Of a stretch of 64,000 nt of DNA, positions 45,601 to 56,570 are shown in pieces. Under the pieces are notes generated by a model. The model had not been told where the DNA came from. It made no database searches and worked only from the letters and a program-made list of their open reading frames with translations. Every line of letters begins with the position of its first letter. Within the stretch, counting starts at the first letter, position 1. Source of the DNA: Antedon bifida (lineage: Eukaryota > Echinodermata > Crinoidea > Comatulida > Antedonidae); the NCBI GenBank assembly GCA_963402885.1, contig OY727099.1:22525001-22589000 (forward strand). Direction: 5' to 3'. Position numbers and translations under genes: made by a program.

Positions 45601-48600
45601 AGTCTTCCAGTCAATGATAGGGACATTATCTACTGGTACATAGTAAATGCTAATGAGTATACTTTATTTAGGCAAACATAAACATTTTCTGTAAATCGCT
45701 GTTATAAGATAACCAATATTTATTTTATTATTACTAAAGCAATATTTGTTTTCTCTAGTCCATATCATACAGTGTATATGTTATAGTATCACACTATCAA
45801 GTGATAATAGCATAATACTAATACTTTCATGTAAATTTCCTTTCCTAAATGTTTTTAATAATAATGATAATTAATCTCTTTAAATAAAGACAATATTACA
45901 ATGAATGTCTTTTAAATGGTTTAAAAAACTGAATGTATTGATTACAATGCATAATATTCATTGTTATGAATTTCATTTCATTATTTCTTTTTAGAAATGA
46001 GGAAAATACTTACAGGTATTATTGATTTCTAATTATTATTTTTCATCTTAATGCATTTAATATCATAATGGTTAAATCTCTTTATTTAATGACCAATTAA
46101 AAATTAATAATGTTTAAATTTAAAGATGTATTGTCCCTTGAAACACAAAAAAATGAAGGTCAAAATATTCTAAATTTAAATTGGCCATATCAAAGTAATA
46201 TTAAAGTTATTCACTTTAAGTCGAAAATTTGAGTCAAAAACAACAATTTTACGTAATTAAAAGCTAAATTAATTAATTACATTTCGTCTGGAAAATCGTC
46301 GCGAGCGAAAGTAAACAAAGATTTCAAACCACGAGTATACATTATGCATGATGTTAATTAGGATTGTTTACAACTCTTCACGGTTAAGTTGAGAAGGTGT
46401 TTTCACACAGATCGCGAGGAAGTTTTATGAGTATGCATACAGAGTAGCCAAATAAGCGCGTTGCATTATGAGGTATGTTTTGATTGAAAACTTTGACTGG
46501 AAGTCAAAGTTATTTTTTGAACCAAAAAACGTCTGTATTTCAGTTAAATGATATTTTTTTCGACTAATTTTTGGTGAAAGTTAATAACTATTATGATACT
46601 TCAAAATGACCCACTTTTTTTCGAAATCTTTTATTTTTTATTTTTTTGGAATTTGACAAAGGGACAATACATCTTTAAAGTAATAATTTATTCAGTAGGT
46701 TGAATTGAATATTTCACTTTTATTTCCATATACATTTCTCTTCACATTGTTATTTTGTACTCTCTTTCTCTCTTTACATTTAATTGTTAACATACATATT
46801 GTTCCTATTAATATTGTTTTTTTAAAAATTAATTTTAAGTTTTAAGTGGTTTTTTAAATACATACTGCATATATATTGATTATATTATGAAGTGATACAA
46901 TTCATTTAATATTCATTATTTATTACAATTTTATGAGGGATAGAATATCATGATTTCCGGACATTTTTTATTGTTGATCGCTAAAGTTACGGAGATCAAC
47001 AGAGTTATTTATTAAACAAATTAATTTAATACGAATGAGTTGTTAATATCTTTAAAAAAAAATGAATTGATTATATTTCAATTAAATATTAACACTAAGT
47101 GGTTATAAATATGTACTGTATGTATTGATCACATTACAAAATGATACAATGCATAATATTCATTGTTATGAATTATATTATTATTCATTAGGAGATGATT
47201 AAATGCATATCATACATTATTATAAATGAATGTATTATTTCTTTTTAAGACAAATTAAACAAAGAAAGTATCATTAGCAAAATACTTACAGTGTTGTCAA
47301 TGCTGTCAATCTATCAAATACATTGGCTGACAATGTACTTATTTGGTTATATCTCAAATCCCTTCAAAGTAAAAACAATGTACAGTTACAATTACAATAT
47401 TCAAGCTGTTCGATATGTCAACTTTTATTTTTCTTATATATTTTGAATTATTTTTTATAGTCTTTCAGTCAATGATAGGGACATTATCTACATAGTAAAT
47501 GCTGATGAGTATTCTTTAATTAGGCAAACATAAACATTTTATGTAAATCCCTGTTATAAGATAACCAATATTTATTTTATTACTACTAAAGCAATATTTG
47601 GTTTCTCTAATGCATATCGTGCAGTGTGTATGTTATAGTATCACACTATCAAGTGTTAATAGCATAATACTAATACTTTCATGTAAATTTCCTTTCCTAA
47701 ATGTTTTTAATAATATGATAATTAATCTCTTTAAATAAAGACAATTGAACAATGAATGTCCTTTAAATTGTTTAAAAAGCTGAATGTATTGATTACAATG
47801 CATAATATTCATTGTTATGAATTTCGTTTCATTATTTCTTTTTAGAAATGAGGAAAATACTTACAAGTATTATTGATTTCTAATTATTATTTATCATCTT
47901 AATGCATTTAAAAACATAAGGATTTAATCTCTTTATTTAGTGAACAATTAACAATTAATAATATGTTTAAATTTAAACGAATCATTTATTTAGTAAGTTG
48001 AATTGAATATTTCACTTTTATTTCCATATACATTTCTCTTCACATTGTTATTTTGTACCCTCTTTCTCTCTTTACACATTTAATTATTAACATACATATT
48101 GTTCTTATTAATATTGTTTTTCTTTTTAAATTAATTTTAGGTTTTAAGTGTTTTTTAAATACATACTGTATATATTGATTATATTATGAAGTGATACAAT
48201 GAATTTAAATATTCATTATTTATTGTTGAAACAAATTAAACAAAAAACTAAATACCATGAGTTGTTAATATCTTGAAAAAAATGAATTTATAGTATTTAA
48301 ATTAAATATTAACACTAAGTGGTTTTAAATGTATACTGTATGTATTGATCACATTACAAAATGATACAATGCATAATATTCATTTTTATGAATTATATTA
48401 TTATTCATTAAGAATGATTAAATGCATATCATACATTATTATAAATTAATGTATTATTTCTTTTTAAAACAAATTAAACAAAGAAAGTATTATTAGCAAA
48501 ATACTTACAGTGTTGTCAGTGCTGTCAATCTATCAAATACATTGGCTGGCAATGTACTTATTCGGTTTCTCAAATCCCTTCAAAGTAAAAACAATGTACA

Positions 48601-50825
48601 GTATAAACAATTACAATATTCAAGCTGTTTGGTATTTCAATTTTTATTTTTCTTATACATTTTGAATTATTTTGTATAGGCTTTCAGTCAATGATAGGGA
48701 CATTATCTACATAGTAAATGCTGATGAGTCTACTTTAATTAGGCAAACATAAACAATTTATGTAAATCCCTGTTATAAGATAACCAATATTTATTTTATT
48801 ATTACTAAAGCAATATTTGGCTTCTCTAGTGCATATCATACAGTGTGTATGTTATAGTATTACACTATCAAGTGATAATAACTAATACTAATACTTTCAG
48901 GTAAATTTCCTTTCCTAAAGGTTTAGTATAATAATATGATAATTAATCTCTTTAAATAAATACAATATTACAATGAATGTCTTTTAAATGGTTTAAAAAA
49001 CTGAATGTATTGATTACAATGCATAATATTCATTGTTATGAATTTCATTTTATGATTTCTTTTAGAAATGACGAAAATACTTACAAGTATTATTGATTTC
49101 TAATTATTATTTATCATCTTAATGCATTTAATAACATAATGATTAAATCTCTTTATTTAATGAACAATTAACAATTAATAATATGTTTAAATTTAAAACG
49201 AATAAAATTGAATATAGTTAAATATTTTACTAATTCTAAGTGTTTTATTTTTTGTCTTACCCAAGTTTTGTCCCACTTTTATTTCCATATATATTTCTCT
49301 TCACATTGTTATTTTGTACTCTCTTTCTCTCTTTACACATTTAATTCTTAACATACATATTGTTCCTAATAATATTGTTTTTCTTTTTAAATTCATTTTA
49401 AGCTTTAAGTGGTTTTTTAAATACATACTGTATATATTGATTATATTATGAAGTGATACAATGCATTTAAATATTCATTATTTATTGTTAAAACAAATTT
49501 AAAAAAAATTAAATACCATGAGTTGTTAATATCTTTAAAAAAAAATAATTAATAATATTTAAATTAAATAATTATATTCTGTATATAAATCATAGGCCTA
49601 ATTACATATTTTTAAATATATTTTAAAATTCCAAATTATTAGTTATAAATAAACTTACAGCAATGAAATGTTCGCCTCACAATAACCCATACTTACAATT
49701 CTGTTATTGGAACATGATTATTATACTCGTTGATAGTTGCGATGTTATTAATACTCCATGGAGGACGACATTCCACTCTGTGACCGTCAGTAGACCGCCT
49801 AGGCTCAACACAACTGCAGCCGGTTGGACATTCTGCTGTAGTAAAGACAGAGATAGCATATATAATATATATAATAATAATAATAATAAATAACATTTAT
49901 AAAGCGCAAGAGACAAAGGTTTCAAAGCGCTGTGTTTTCCAAGACCTGTGCAAGTAGTAGCGTGTGATTATGCTTCTCTGAAGAGATGAGTTTTGAGTTT
50001 AGTTTTAAATGTGATTACAGATTTTGATGAGCGTATATATCTGTTGTTGTAAAGAATAATCACATAGGGCTGACATTGTGCAAAACGGGGACAGAGGGGA
50101 AACCTTTGTTTTCAAATTACAAATGATTCAATATCTAGTCAGACATGTCAGTGACAGCCCAAGTAGACCCTACCTAGCTATAATAAATGGAATCTACAGT
50201 CAGACACGTCTACCTAGCTGTGATACAATAGCTATGTTCAAGTAATAAACAATTAAAATTAATTAACGTACAAATTAAAGTTACAGTAGAGTCAACGTAA
50301 AATAAATTGTACGAAGATTAAAAATAAAAGCTGAAAATTAAAATTATGACTTAAATAAGATTTTAAAAGTGTACAAGAGATTGCCTTCGAAGCTTAATAC
50401 AGTACTATTTTATATACTTTTTATATTTCAATTTTATATTTTATAAAAGTGTAATATGCCCAAATATGGTTGTGATATTTACAAATACTGTATGGTAGTG
50501 ATATGGCATCATCATATCCATATATGGGCACATCACATTTGTTGTCATATTATAAATTTAAGGTTGATAGTGTAGACAAGGCGTAAGATAGTGTTAAAGC
50601 TATATTAAACACATTATCAGATACCAATCAGCCAATTGATGAAACACACTAGTTAGTATTATACTATAATAAAATAAATAAAGCAGTCATACCGGGAAGG
50701 GTGCCACTACTACTGCCACTGCCACTTTCAGTGTCACTATCACTGTCACTAAAACAGCGATAACAAGGTAATACAACCAATATAACAATACAATACAGTA
50801 GTATGATTCCTCTCAAGATGAACAT
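30520..50825 (-). CDS. LRR gene A: secreted single-LRR-per-exon receptor-like protein, 13 exons, 380 residues
   Basis: Exons in transcript order: 50825-50693 (signal), 49835-49697 (LRRNT), 48577-48509, 47361-47290, 45503-45432, 44242-44171, 39258-39187, 38040-37969, 34154-34083, 33274-33203 (one LRR each), 32155-32081 (75-nt LRR), 31605-31534 (divergent LRR) and 30670-30520 (Cys-rich end, TAA). All junctions are AG/GT. The sum is 1143 nt, in frame. Variable LRRs follow L-x-L-x-x-N-x-I then STLPANVFDRLTALT-x. All LRR exons begin with the last base of a Leu codon (phase 2 at both ends). The protein has a signal peptide and no clear internal membrane span. It is predicted extracellular. The architecture resembles VLR or LGR-type ectodomains, but no 7TM or TIR domain is found. 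Function is unknown; pathogen recognition is only an inference. Splicing has not been confirmed by transcripts. Confidence 0.85.
30845..30950. mobile_element. short MITE with TACCGTATTTATT terminal inverted repeats, copy A
   Basis: Starts TACCGTATTTATTGTTCGAG and ends CGAATAAATACGGTA, in the intron between the terminal exon and the last LRR exon of gene A. The paralogous copy is at 57756-57916. Confidence 0.7.
31534..31605 (-). CDS. LRR gene A: divergent last LRR exon
   Basis: 72 nt, acceptor CATATAG, donor GTAAGT. It encodes WLDGNRLLFYEDKTFEELTS then LTYL. It keeps the L-x-x-N-x-L and F-x-x-L-x-x-L spacing and is conserved in gene B (58496-58567). Confidence 0.8.
32081..32155 (-). CDS. LRR gene A: conserved 75-nt penultimate LRR exon
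   Basis: Acceptor TTATAACAG, donor GTAAGT. It encodes a 25-residue LRR (YLENNAITTIEPDAF, then SSFASSLKRL) that is clearly different from the variable repeats. It is conserved in gene B (58873-58947) with changes at the strand residues and in the last two positions. It could correspond to the end-of-array repeat (like LRRVe) of VLRs, by position only. Confidence 0.85.
33203..48577 (-). CDS. LRR gene A: array of eight variable single-LRR exons
   Basis: In transcript order the strand segments are DLR-NR (48577-48509, 69 nt), DLRYNQ (47361-47290), YLRSNN (45503-45432), SLSRNQ (44242-44171), YLWRNK (39258-39187), DLQTNQ (38040-37969), YLSSNK (34154-34083) and SLSWNQ (33274-33203). Each is followed by nearly invariant ISTLPANVFDRLTALT and one variable residue (T, T, T, E, Y, T, R, G). 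45432 has K for T before it, and 47290 has S for P. Acceptors read TTTACTTTGAAG (TTTACTTTAAAG at 39258) and donors GTAAGTATTTTG in all copies, so the whole intron-exon unit has been duplicated. Confidence 0.9.
35302..35847. mobile_element. TTAA-flanked MITE (AGATGTATTGTCCCTTG ends), copy 1
   Basis: Terminal inverted repeat AGATGTATTGTCCCTTG / CAAAGGGACAATACATCT, 546 bp, flanked by TTAA (35298-35301 and 35848-35851). The uninterrupted sequence CTCTTTAAATAAAGAC of other LRR units gives the empty site. The TTAA target is typical of piggyBac-type elements. Any ORF is short and without motifs. Confidence 0.85.
37061..37586. mobile_element. TTAA-flanked element, second family (AGGCCAGGTGCGGG ends)
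   Basis: 526 bp flanked by TTAA (37057-37060 and 37587-37590). The ends AGGCCAGGTGCGGG and CCTGTACCTGAGCT are imperfect inverted repeats. The empty site TTCATTTTAAGCTTTAAGTGG is present in other LRR units (for example near 49391). Non-coding. Confidence 0.75.
39574..43285. mobile_element. 3.7-kb inverted-terminal-repeat element in an LRR intron
   Basis: Ends TGTAGGCTGGTATGTCG and (inverted) TGTAGGCCACTATGTAA, both continuing into TTTTTTGTTAAAAGCAAA. It interrupts the unit sequence ATAATACTAATACTTTCATG. Inside are repeated AAAATGGCGGCCATTTTGAA blocks, a nested TAA-type MITE and plus-strand ORF fragments (41352-41630, 41927-42145). The second contains FFAHDHLNYGRLL, reminiscent of an F-x-x-D-H-x-N-Y-x-R motif in transposon-borne proteins of marine invertebrates (memory-based, weak). 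It looks like a decayed DNA transposon. Confidence 0.7.
40991..41148. mobile_element. TAA-flanked MITE (CTTGGTTCCCACTAG ends) nested in the 3.7-kb element
   Basis: TGCTTGGTTCCCACTAGAGA at the left, and TAGTAGGAACCAAGCT at the right, with TAA on both sides (40988-40990, 41149-41151). Same family as 54096-54294 and 54704-54880. Confidence 0.8.
46124..46674. mobile_element. TTAA-flanked MITE, copy 2
   Basis: 551-bp relative of 35302-35847 with the same ends, inserted at a different site of the LRR unit (AAATTTAAACTAATAATTT in other units) with TTAA on both sides (46120-46123, 46675-46678). Confidence 0.85.
49697..49835 (-). CDS. LRR gene A exon 2: LRRNT capping domain
   Basis: The 139-nt exon has an acceptor CTACAG and donor GTAAGT. 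It encodes ECPTGCSCVEPRRSTDGHRV then ECRPPWSINN, the C-x3-C-x-C...C pattern of an LRR N-terminal cap. It ends HVPITE-L with the Leu split 2+1 across the intron, the same phase as every LRR exon. Confidence 0.85.
49887..50034. mobile_element. retroelement tail-like insertion in gene A intron 1
   Basis: Begins after an (ATA)n tract with AACATTTATAAAGCGCAAGA and contains TTTCAAAGCGCTGTGTTTTCC, a type of sequence widespread at SINE/LINE ends. The paralogous intron of gene B (63190-63270) lacks it, so it inserted after the duplication. Confidence 0.55.
50133..50230. repeat. 49-bp repeat, unexpanded (gene A intron 1)
   Basis: About two units with GTCAGACAYGTCTACCTAGC. The paralogous site in gene B is expanded to a dozen copies (63403-64000). 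Confidence 0.75.
50693..50825 (-). CDS. LRR gene A exon 1: signal peptide and acidic Ser/Gly linker
   Basis: ATG at 50825-50823 opens a 44-codon exon. It starts MFILRGIILLYCIVILVVLP, a basic residue followed by a long hydrophobic core, i.e. a signal peptide with probable cleavage after the CYRC region. It continues with an acidic/serine-glycine linker (FSDSDSDTESGSGSSSGTLP). The donor GTATGA follows a single base G, which joins CA of the next exon to make Ala in phase. The start is chosen because it is the only Met giving a signal peptide in the right phase. Confidence 0.8.
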
Positions 50826-52428
50826 CTTCTTAACTTAATTCACTCGTAATCAATGGAATAGACTTTACTTCTGCGAGTCCGCTCAGCATATGAACAATAT
50901 ACTTTGTTACTATCTTCATTTACCTGGTAGATATTGCTTTTAATTATTTAGATAACATTTAGATAAAGTACATCACCGGATGCATCTGTATATAAATTTA
51001 CGTACGTAAGGGCAAAATTCGGTAAATCGCGCGTTAGGCCTAGAGTGTTTACTCGATGGTATATAAAGTTGGTTCGTATCTTCGGTACTAATTTTAACCA
51101 CCTGATGTAACCCTGTTTACTAATTAAATTGAGTTAGATAATTAGTTATTGACAATTAAAATGAATTTCGGTTCAACGATTTGCCCCAAATAGGGGTGTT
51201 TTCCGATCGTGGTATACACCGTCTAATGAATGTCCATCTTGAAATACCCGCACACAATAATACGATAATCTCCTTCTACGATAATTGTTTTTAGTAGCTG
51301 AAAACCGGTTTAACAGCTCGAGTAAATGTTGAAGACAGGCCGATTTTCTTAAAAAAATACTATTTTGATAGATTTAATATACGTTTATACAAACGTATTG
51401 ATTTGCGATGAATGGAACATTCCAATTTCGTTTTCACAAGCGTCTATTCCCGCAGGCGTGCGTAATAACTAACACAGAGGCAAGTAAGCCTACACTCATA
51501 ATAACAGAAATTCGATCTATTTTTAAAAATCTGTGATTGCGGAGGTCGGATATAGGTATTTTTTTAAACAGATAATGAGCTGAAGTTTTCATTCGCCGTC
51601 TATATCTGTACAATCAACTTGTCATAAGTAACGTTGTATAAAAATAAACTTTATTACTGACAGTTGCTTCTCAACGTTTGTATTAATTATAATACTGTAA
51701 TTACAAAAAATAAATAAATAAATTACAAAAAATATAAACGTCGTAGTGGTGTATCGTTACATGTACTTTACTATTTCAATCGAGTGACAGTATTAAATCG
51801 CAATGTTTTACTGTGTTTTATTTGTAAAACATGAAAACAATTTTTCGTTACTGAATGGATAAAGAATATATTTAAAAATTGTTCCTCTTTGCACCCATCC
51901 TCTTCCCCATCATTCAACCGTAATGTTACATACAAACCACAAATTGGGTTTGTTTAAATTTGACTGAAAGAATTCGTCTCATTTTGTGAAAAGTTTCCCA
52001 GTATGCTAATTTTAGTTGACTACATAAATCACCGTGTCTATTTATTCGTTCCTGCAAACGACATGTATTTGCGGTACGTACATTTGAAATCGCCAGTTTT
52101 TTAACGTTGAAATTACTGTGTATTCGAGAACCATCTAGTTAATACAATTAAGAATATTGTTAATACTTAATACTATATTGATATGATATTCATGTAATAA
52201 GCACAAGATTGGCACATGGGATAGTGAACTAGGATTGTTAAAAGGATAATAAACTGCGTCATGACGTCATGATTCATACAACCAAATCCATCCATGATTT
52301 GTACTATTAAGTAATACTAAATAGTTCATTTCATTATTAACCAGAGAAGGACTTTTTTTAATTTAAAAACAAGAATTTACCGTGTACTCTTTTACTCTGT
52401 TAAAGTATTAATTTATTGCATATTACTG
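50826..52428. other. upstream region of LRR gene A, no gene recognised
   Basis: Expected to hold the gene A promoter and 5' UTR. AT-rich, no supported ORF, no repeat array. No TATA box could be placed with confidence on the minus strand. Confidence 0.4.
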
Positions 52429-53045
52429 TATACATGTTATATTACTGTATACATGTTATATTACTGTATACATGTTATTGCATATTACTGTATACATGTT
52501 ATTGCATATTACTGTATACATCTTATTGCATATTACTGTATACATCTTATTGCATATTACTGTATACATCTTATTGCATATTACTGTATACATCTTATTG
52601 CATATTACTGTATACATGTTATTGCATATTACTGTATACATGTTATTGCATATTACTGTATACATGTTATTGCATATTACTGTATAAATGTTATTGCATA
52701 TTACTGTATACATGTTATTGCATATTACTGTATACATCTTATTGCATATTACTGTATACATGTTATTGCATATTACTGTATACATGTTATTGCATATTAC
52801 TGTATACATGTTATTGCATATTACTGTATACATGTTATTGCATATTACTGTATACATGTTATTGCATATTACTGTTTACATGTTATTGTATATTACTGTA
52901 TACATCTTATTGCATATTACTGTATACATGTTATTGCATATTACTGTATACATGTTATTGCATATTACTGTATACATGTTATTGTATATTACTGTATACA
53001 TGTTATTGCATATTACTGTATACATGTTATTGCATATTACTGTGC
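52429..53045. repeat. 24-bp minisatellite (CATGTTATTGCATATTACTGTATA)
   Basis: About 25 copies with an exact 24-bp period and a CATG/CATC variant. Because 24 is a multiple of three and the unit has no stop in several frames, long ORFs appear on both strands (52416-53144 plus, 52456-52857 minus). They are artefacts of the repeat. Confidence 0.95.
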
Positions 53046-54092
53046 CACTACGGTTTGCATGAATTGATTCGTTTCAGGTTTTTTTTCTTATTTTCCTTAC
53101 CATACTTTTACTCTATATTGAATAAAGACATCGTCGAACGGTGAAAGCTAACTATGTAAAGTATAGTGACGAACGTGAATCCTACGGTTCCTACCACCAA
53201 AGTAACGTACTGCACTGTCACATGTCAACATTAAAACAACATCACAAATAACAATAATATACCCTCTTGGTAACTAACTGAAAATGGTTTATCATTTGCC
53301 CTTCACAAATGCAAAGTCCTATATATTGATTTCCGTACCTGTCATCTTCCCTTCATCTTCATAAACCTATTTACGTTAAAAAAATATTAAATACTTGAAT
53401 TATTATATCTGAAAATCTAAATGTTATATAATATAAACAATTTAAATGTGATTTTTATTACTATTATTATTACCATTATTGTACTTTTTTATTTATTTAT
53501 TTTTTTCTTTTTATTTTTAAATGTGATTAGTATGAATGCTGTCAATTGTTTTTAGAAAAGGGTTTGTTAATTTTTTGATAAATTTATATGGCCAATGAAA
53601 GTGAATATACAAACTTGAATGTTAAACGATTTTTCTGTGTAAATGTGAAATATTAAAATAAGCAGATTATAACAACTGTTTTTTTACTGAACGTTTTATT
53701 TATTTAAAACTAATTTAATATTTTATACTTTTAAAAATATAGTAATATTAATCACACGTGTATTTTTTTTAATATTGTAAGTATTATTCAATCAATTATG
53801 CATATAACATAATGGATTTGATGAAGAAACGATCGTTGTAAACAAAAGTACGCAGGTGGAACGCCAATCAACGACTCACAACATTTACCAAAGATTCAGC
53901 CAATCAAATCTAAGTCGAAGCTTGTTAATTTTTTAGTGAAATATGTTACGATCGTTATCAAAGCCATTATAGCATATGCATAATTGATAACAATGCACTT
54001 ACATTGTTATTATTTCTCCAGTGTCACAACTGTATCAAATCGATATATTATTGATTGATTGATTGATATATTGAATGAATTGTTTCCATGCT
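53046..54092. other. AT-rich intergenic DNA, no gene recognised
   Basis: No ORF, repeat array or splice pattern supported. A short GATT tandem occurs near 54051-54064. Confidence 0.4.
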
Positions 54093-54095
54093 TAA

Positions 54096-54294
54096 AGCGT
54101 GGTTCCCACTAGAACGCAACGCAGCGACGTATCGACGCAAAGTGCTGTATTGCGTAATAACAAGTTGGAACCGACGATGCAATATAGTGCTGCAAAAATC
54201 GCAGGTTTGATTTTACGCTGGTGGGGGCAAACACAATTATTGGAAGGGCATTTCCTTACGTTGCGTAGGTTGCATCGCTAGTGGGAACCAAGCT
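54096..54294. mobile_element. TAA-flanked MITE (GGTTCCCACTAG ends)
   Basis: Left AGCGTGGTTCCCACTAGAAC and right CTAGTGGGAACCAAGCT, flanked by TAA (54093-54095 and 54295-54297). 199 bp. PIF/Harbinger-type target size. Confidence 0.8.
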
Positions 54295-54703
54295 TAAGAT
54301 AAGAGCTTTTGTTAGCGAAAATTCCTAGATTATAGTGTACTTTAAATTATATTCTTTTCAATTACTTTCCTTTCTTTTATAGGTGAGGATATTTCGATCC
54401 TGTTCGATAGGTTGTCTTATGTGTCGACATTAGCAACATTCTGTATTTTTCTGTAAATACATATATTGTACCTGCATATATCATAATTTATATAGGTAAA
54501 TAATTGTGTACAAATAAGATAAAAATAAAAATCGTTTTATCCAAATATGAATTCTTATATCACAATTATAAGTATTTATTTTGCTATGTCCCAAATTAAC
54601 AATGTCGTCCCATGATGTGACGTCACTCGTCAGTCTTTTCGATTGGGAAAAATTAAATCCATTTTCCTAAAGGCCAAGTTACACAGCCGAGCGGTAACAG
54701 TAA

Positions 54704-54880
54704 AGTTTGGTTCCCACTAGAACGTAACGCAAGGACGTAAACGCAACGCGTGAATTGACCAATCACAAGCTATGGCTTATTCGCTTGTGATTGCTAACTG
54801 TCTATAACTTCGCTTGTCATTGGTTAAAACGCTTGCGTTGCGTTTACGTCCTTGCGTTACGTTCTAGTGGGAACCAAGCT
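54704..54880. mobile_element. TAA-flanked MITE with ~46-bp terminal inverted repeats, empty site known
   Basis: 177 bp with terminal repeats starting AG(T/C)TTGGTTCCCACTAG, flanked by TAA (54701-54703, 54881-54883). The duplicated region in copy A reads GTAACAGTAAGCGG at 27809-27822 without the element, so the insertion followed the duplication and made a 3-bp TAA duplication. Confidence 0.9.
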
Positions 54881-54936
54881 TAAGCGGAAAACAAAAACAT
54901 AGAATCTAAGGTTATTTCTTTAATGACCGTAAGGTG

Positions 54937-55100
54937 TATCGCAAATGATTGATTGCAAAATGCATGATGGTGATGGGAAGGGTTTGGGAGAAAAGTACGT
55001 CACAACGCGCGCATACTTAAAAACATCAAATTACGTACGTACGCGTAGTGGTTTGCTTCCAAATCATTCACACCATGCGTCGCTTACGTTATTTGCGATA
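54937..55100. mobile_element. 160-bp imperfect palindrome/MITE, copy B
   Basis: Orthologous copy of 27871-28030 with the same TATCGCAAAT/ATTTGCGATA ends and small indels. Confidence 0.7.
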
Positions 55101-56067
55101 AACCTTATTATTACACAAAACGTGAAATGAAAATACAATATTCAAGCAATGCAATTCAACACCTCGTGTTAAGATATTCAATTTAATTAACCAATATTAA
55201 GAATGTAACATGTTTCAGTTCTAATGTAAATTTAGAATTTACATTTTCTGACATTGTTCTTACCATACATATCTATACAATGCCATCATCACCATATTTG
55301 GTTAAACTGAAATTATCTTATATACCAGAGGCGTTTGATTGCTGTCTGGAGGGGTGCTAAAATTGTAAATGTGAAACTCTAACAAATATGAAACAGAGTC
55401 TCCAGTACCTCAGCCCAACCATGCCTGGAAAAATAGAGCTGTTAGGTCCTCGGAAATTGCACTTATACATTGATATATGAAACAAAACATATAATTAAGT
55501 CTCCAGGACCAGCCCTACCATGGTTGGGACTGAGCTAAGACAATTTTGAAAACTAGAGCTGCTAGTATTCGAATGAAAGTTCAAACGTGCTGGTAAAAAT
55601 GTAAGTTTGTTTAAAAAACACTTTAGAGCTGCAAGGTAAATTGCAATTATACTTTAAAAATGTCAGGCCAAGAGCCGTACTACTCGCAATGAAAATAATC
55701 AAATAACATTTGATGAAACCTTAATGAAGTTTATACATTTTAAAATTCTATTTCTAGAAACACAGTATTGCGTGTAATTATCCTGTTCTCATACATTTTT
55801 CTTGTTTTTACCAACTAAATGAACGAATGAATAACTTCCATGATATGCATATTTAAACGTTACAATCTTTCGTACAGATGTCAATTCAAACTCACAAGAA
55901 AACGCAATAAATTAAATAATGTTTCATGTGTATTATTATGAACTAGTGAATGTATAATTACTGATAAAATCTTAAAAAACGAACTTTAAACTTGCAGTGT
56001 GATCATTTTAAAACAAAAATGGATTATACAATTTAAGTTACATCATTGTGATCAAAAATATATACAG

Positions 56068-56570
56068 TACCGTAATTATTCGAATAAGAGAAAGGCCCTG
56101 GGACGCTTCGTGTTCAGGTTTATTTAGGGGCGGCGTTTATTTTTTTTAGTGTAATATGGTAACATATATAATCAATAAATAAATACCCCCTGGATATGAA
56201 AGTGATAAAATACAGTAAAAATTGTTTAAAAATACTTGGTAAATTGTAGATCATGACAATCAATGAATTCTACCTACTACAAATAGATGTTGTAATACAA
56301 TATTGTGTATATGTGTGTATATGTGACGGGGTGTTTATTCAAGGAAATAAATAAATGCCCCGGGCAATTGCAATTATACTTTTAAAATGTCAGGCCAAGA
56401 GCCGCACTACTCGCAATGAAAATAATCAATAATAAACGGGCGTTTATTTGAGGGTATTTTTATTTGGGGGTGGGGGGGGGGGCGGTTGGCGTTTATTCAA
56501 ATTAATTTTCTATGGAGGGGGGGGGGGGGGCATTTATTCAAATCTGGGCGTTTATTCGAATAAATACTGC
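56068..56570. mobile_element. element with TACCGTAATTATTCGAATAA ends, copy B
   Basis: Counterpart of 29092-29508 with expanded G tracts (GGGGGGGGG near 56464 and 56516). A short stretch (56366-56430) duplicates nearby sequence at 55636-55700 (TTGCAATTATACTTT...CGCAATGAAAATAAT). Confidence 0.55.

Larger units (their letters stand above)
32156..49690. repeat. tandem ~1.2-kb intron-exon units of LRR gene A
   Basis: Introns between LRR exons are copies of one unit carrying, in fixed order on the plus strand, AGTCTTTCAGTCAATGATAG, CCCTGTTATAAGATAACCAA, TCATACAGTGTGTATGTTAT, AGAAATGAGGAAAATACTTA, TTTGTACTCTCTTTCTCTCT, AACACTAAGTGGTTATAAAT and AAAGTATCATTAGCAAAATA. Exon-to-exon spacing is 1218-1297 bp once inserted elements are removed. 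Units between 34155 and 37968 lack an LRR exon. The same units continue in gene B (59.1-62.7 kb). Confidence 0.9.

Noticed and set aside
30520..50825. True lamprey-type VLR locus with donor cassettes
   Set aside because: Exons are flanked by proper splice sites and join in frame, and there are no free LRR cassettes without splice signals. Only the architecture is similar.
51057..51071. TATA-like TATATAAAG near the LRR gene A promoter
   Set aside because: It reads as a TATA box on the plus strand, whereas gene A is on the minus strand; AT-rich context makes chance likely.
52416..53144. 242-codon plus-strand ORF of CYCILLYT repeats
   Set aside because: Product of the 24-bp satellite; equally open in other frames and on the other strand.
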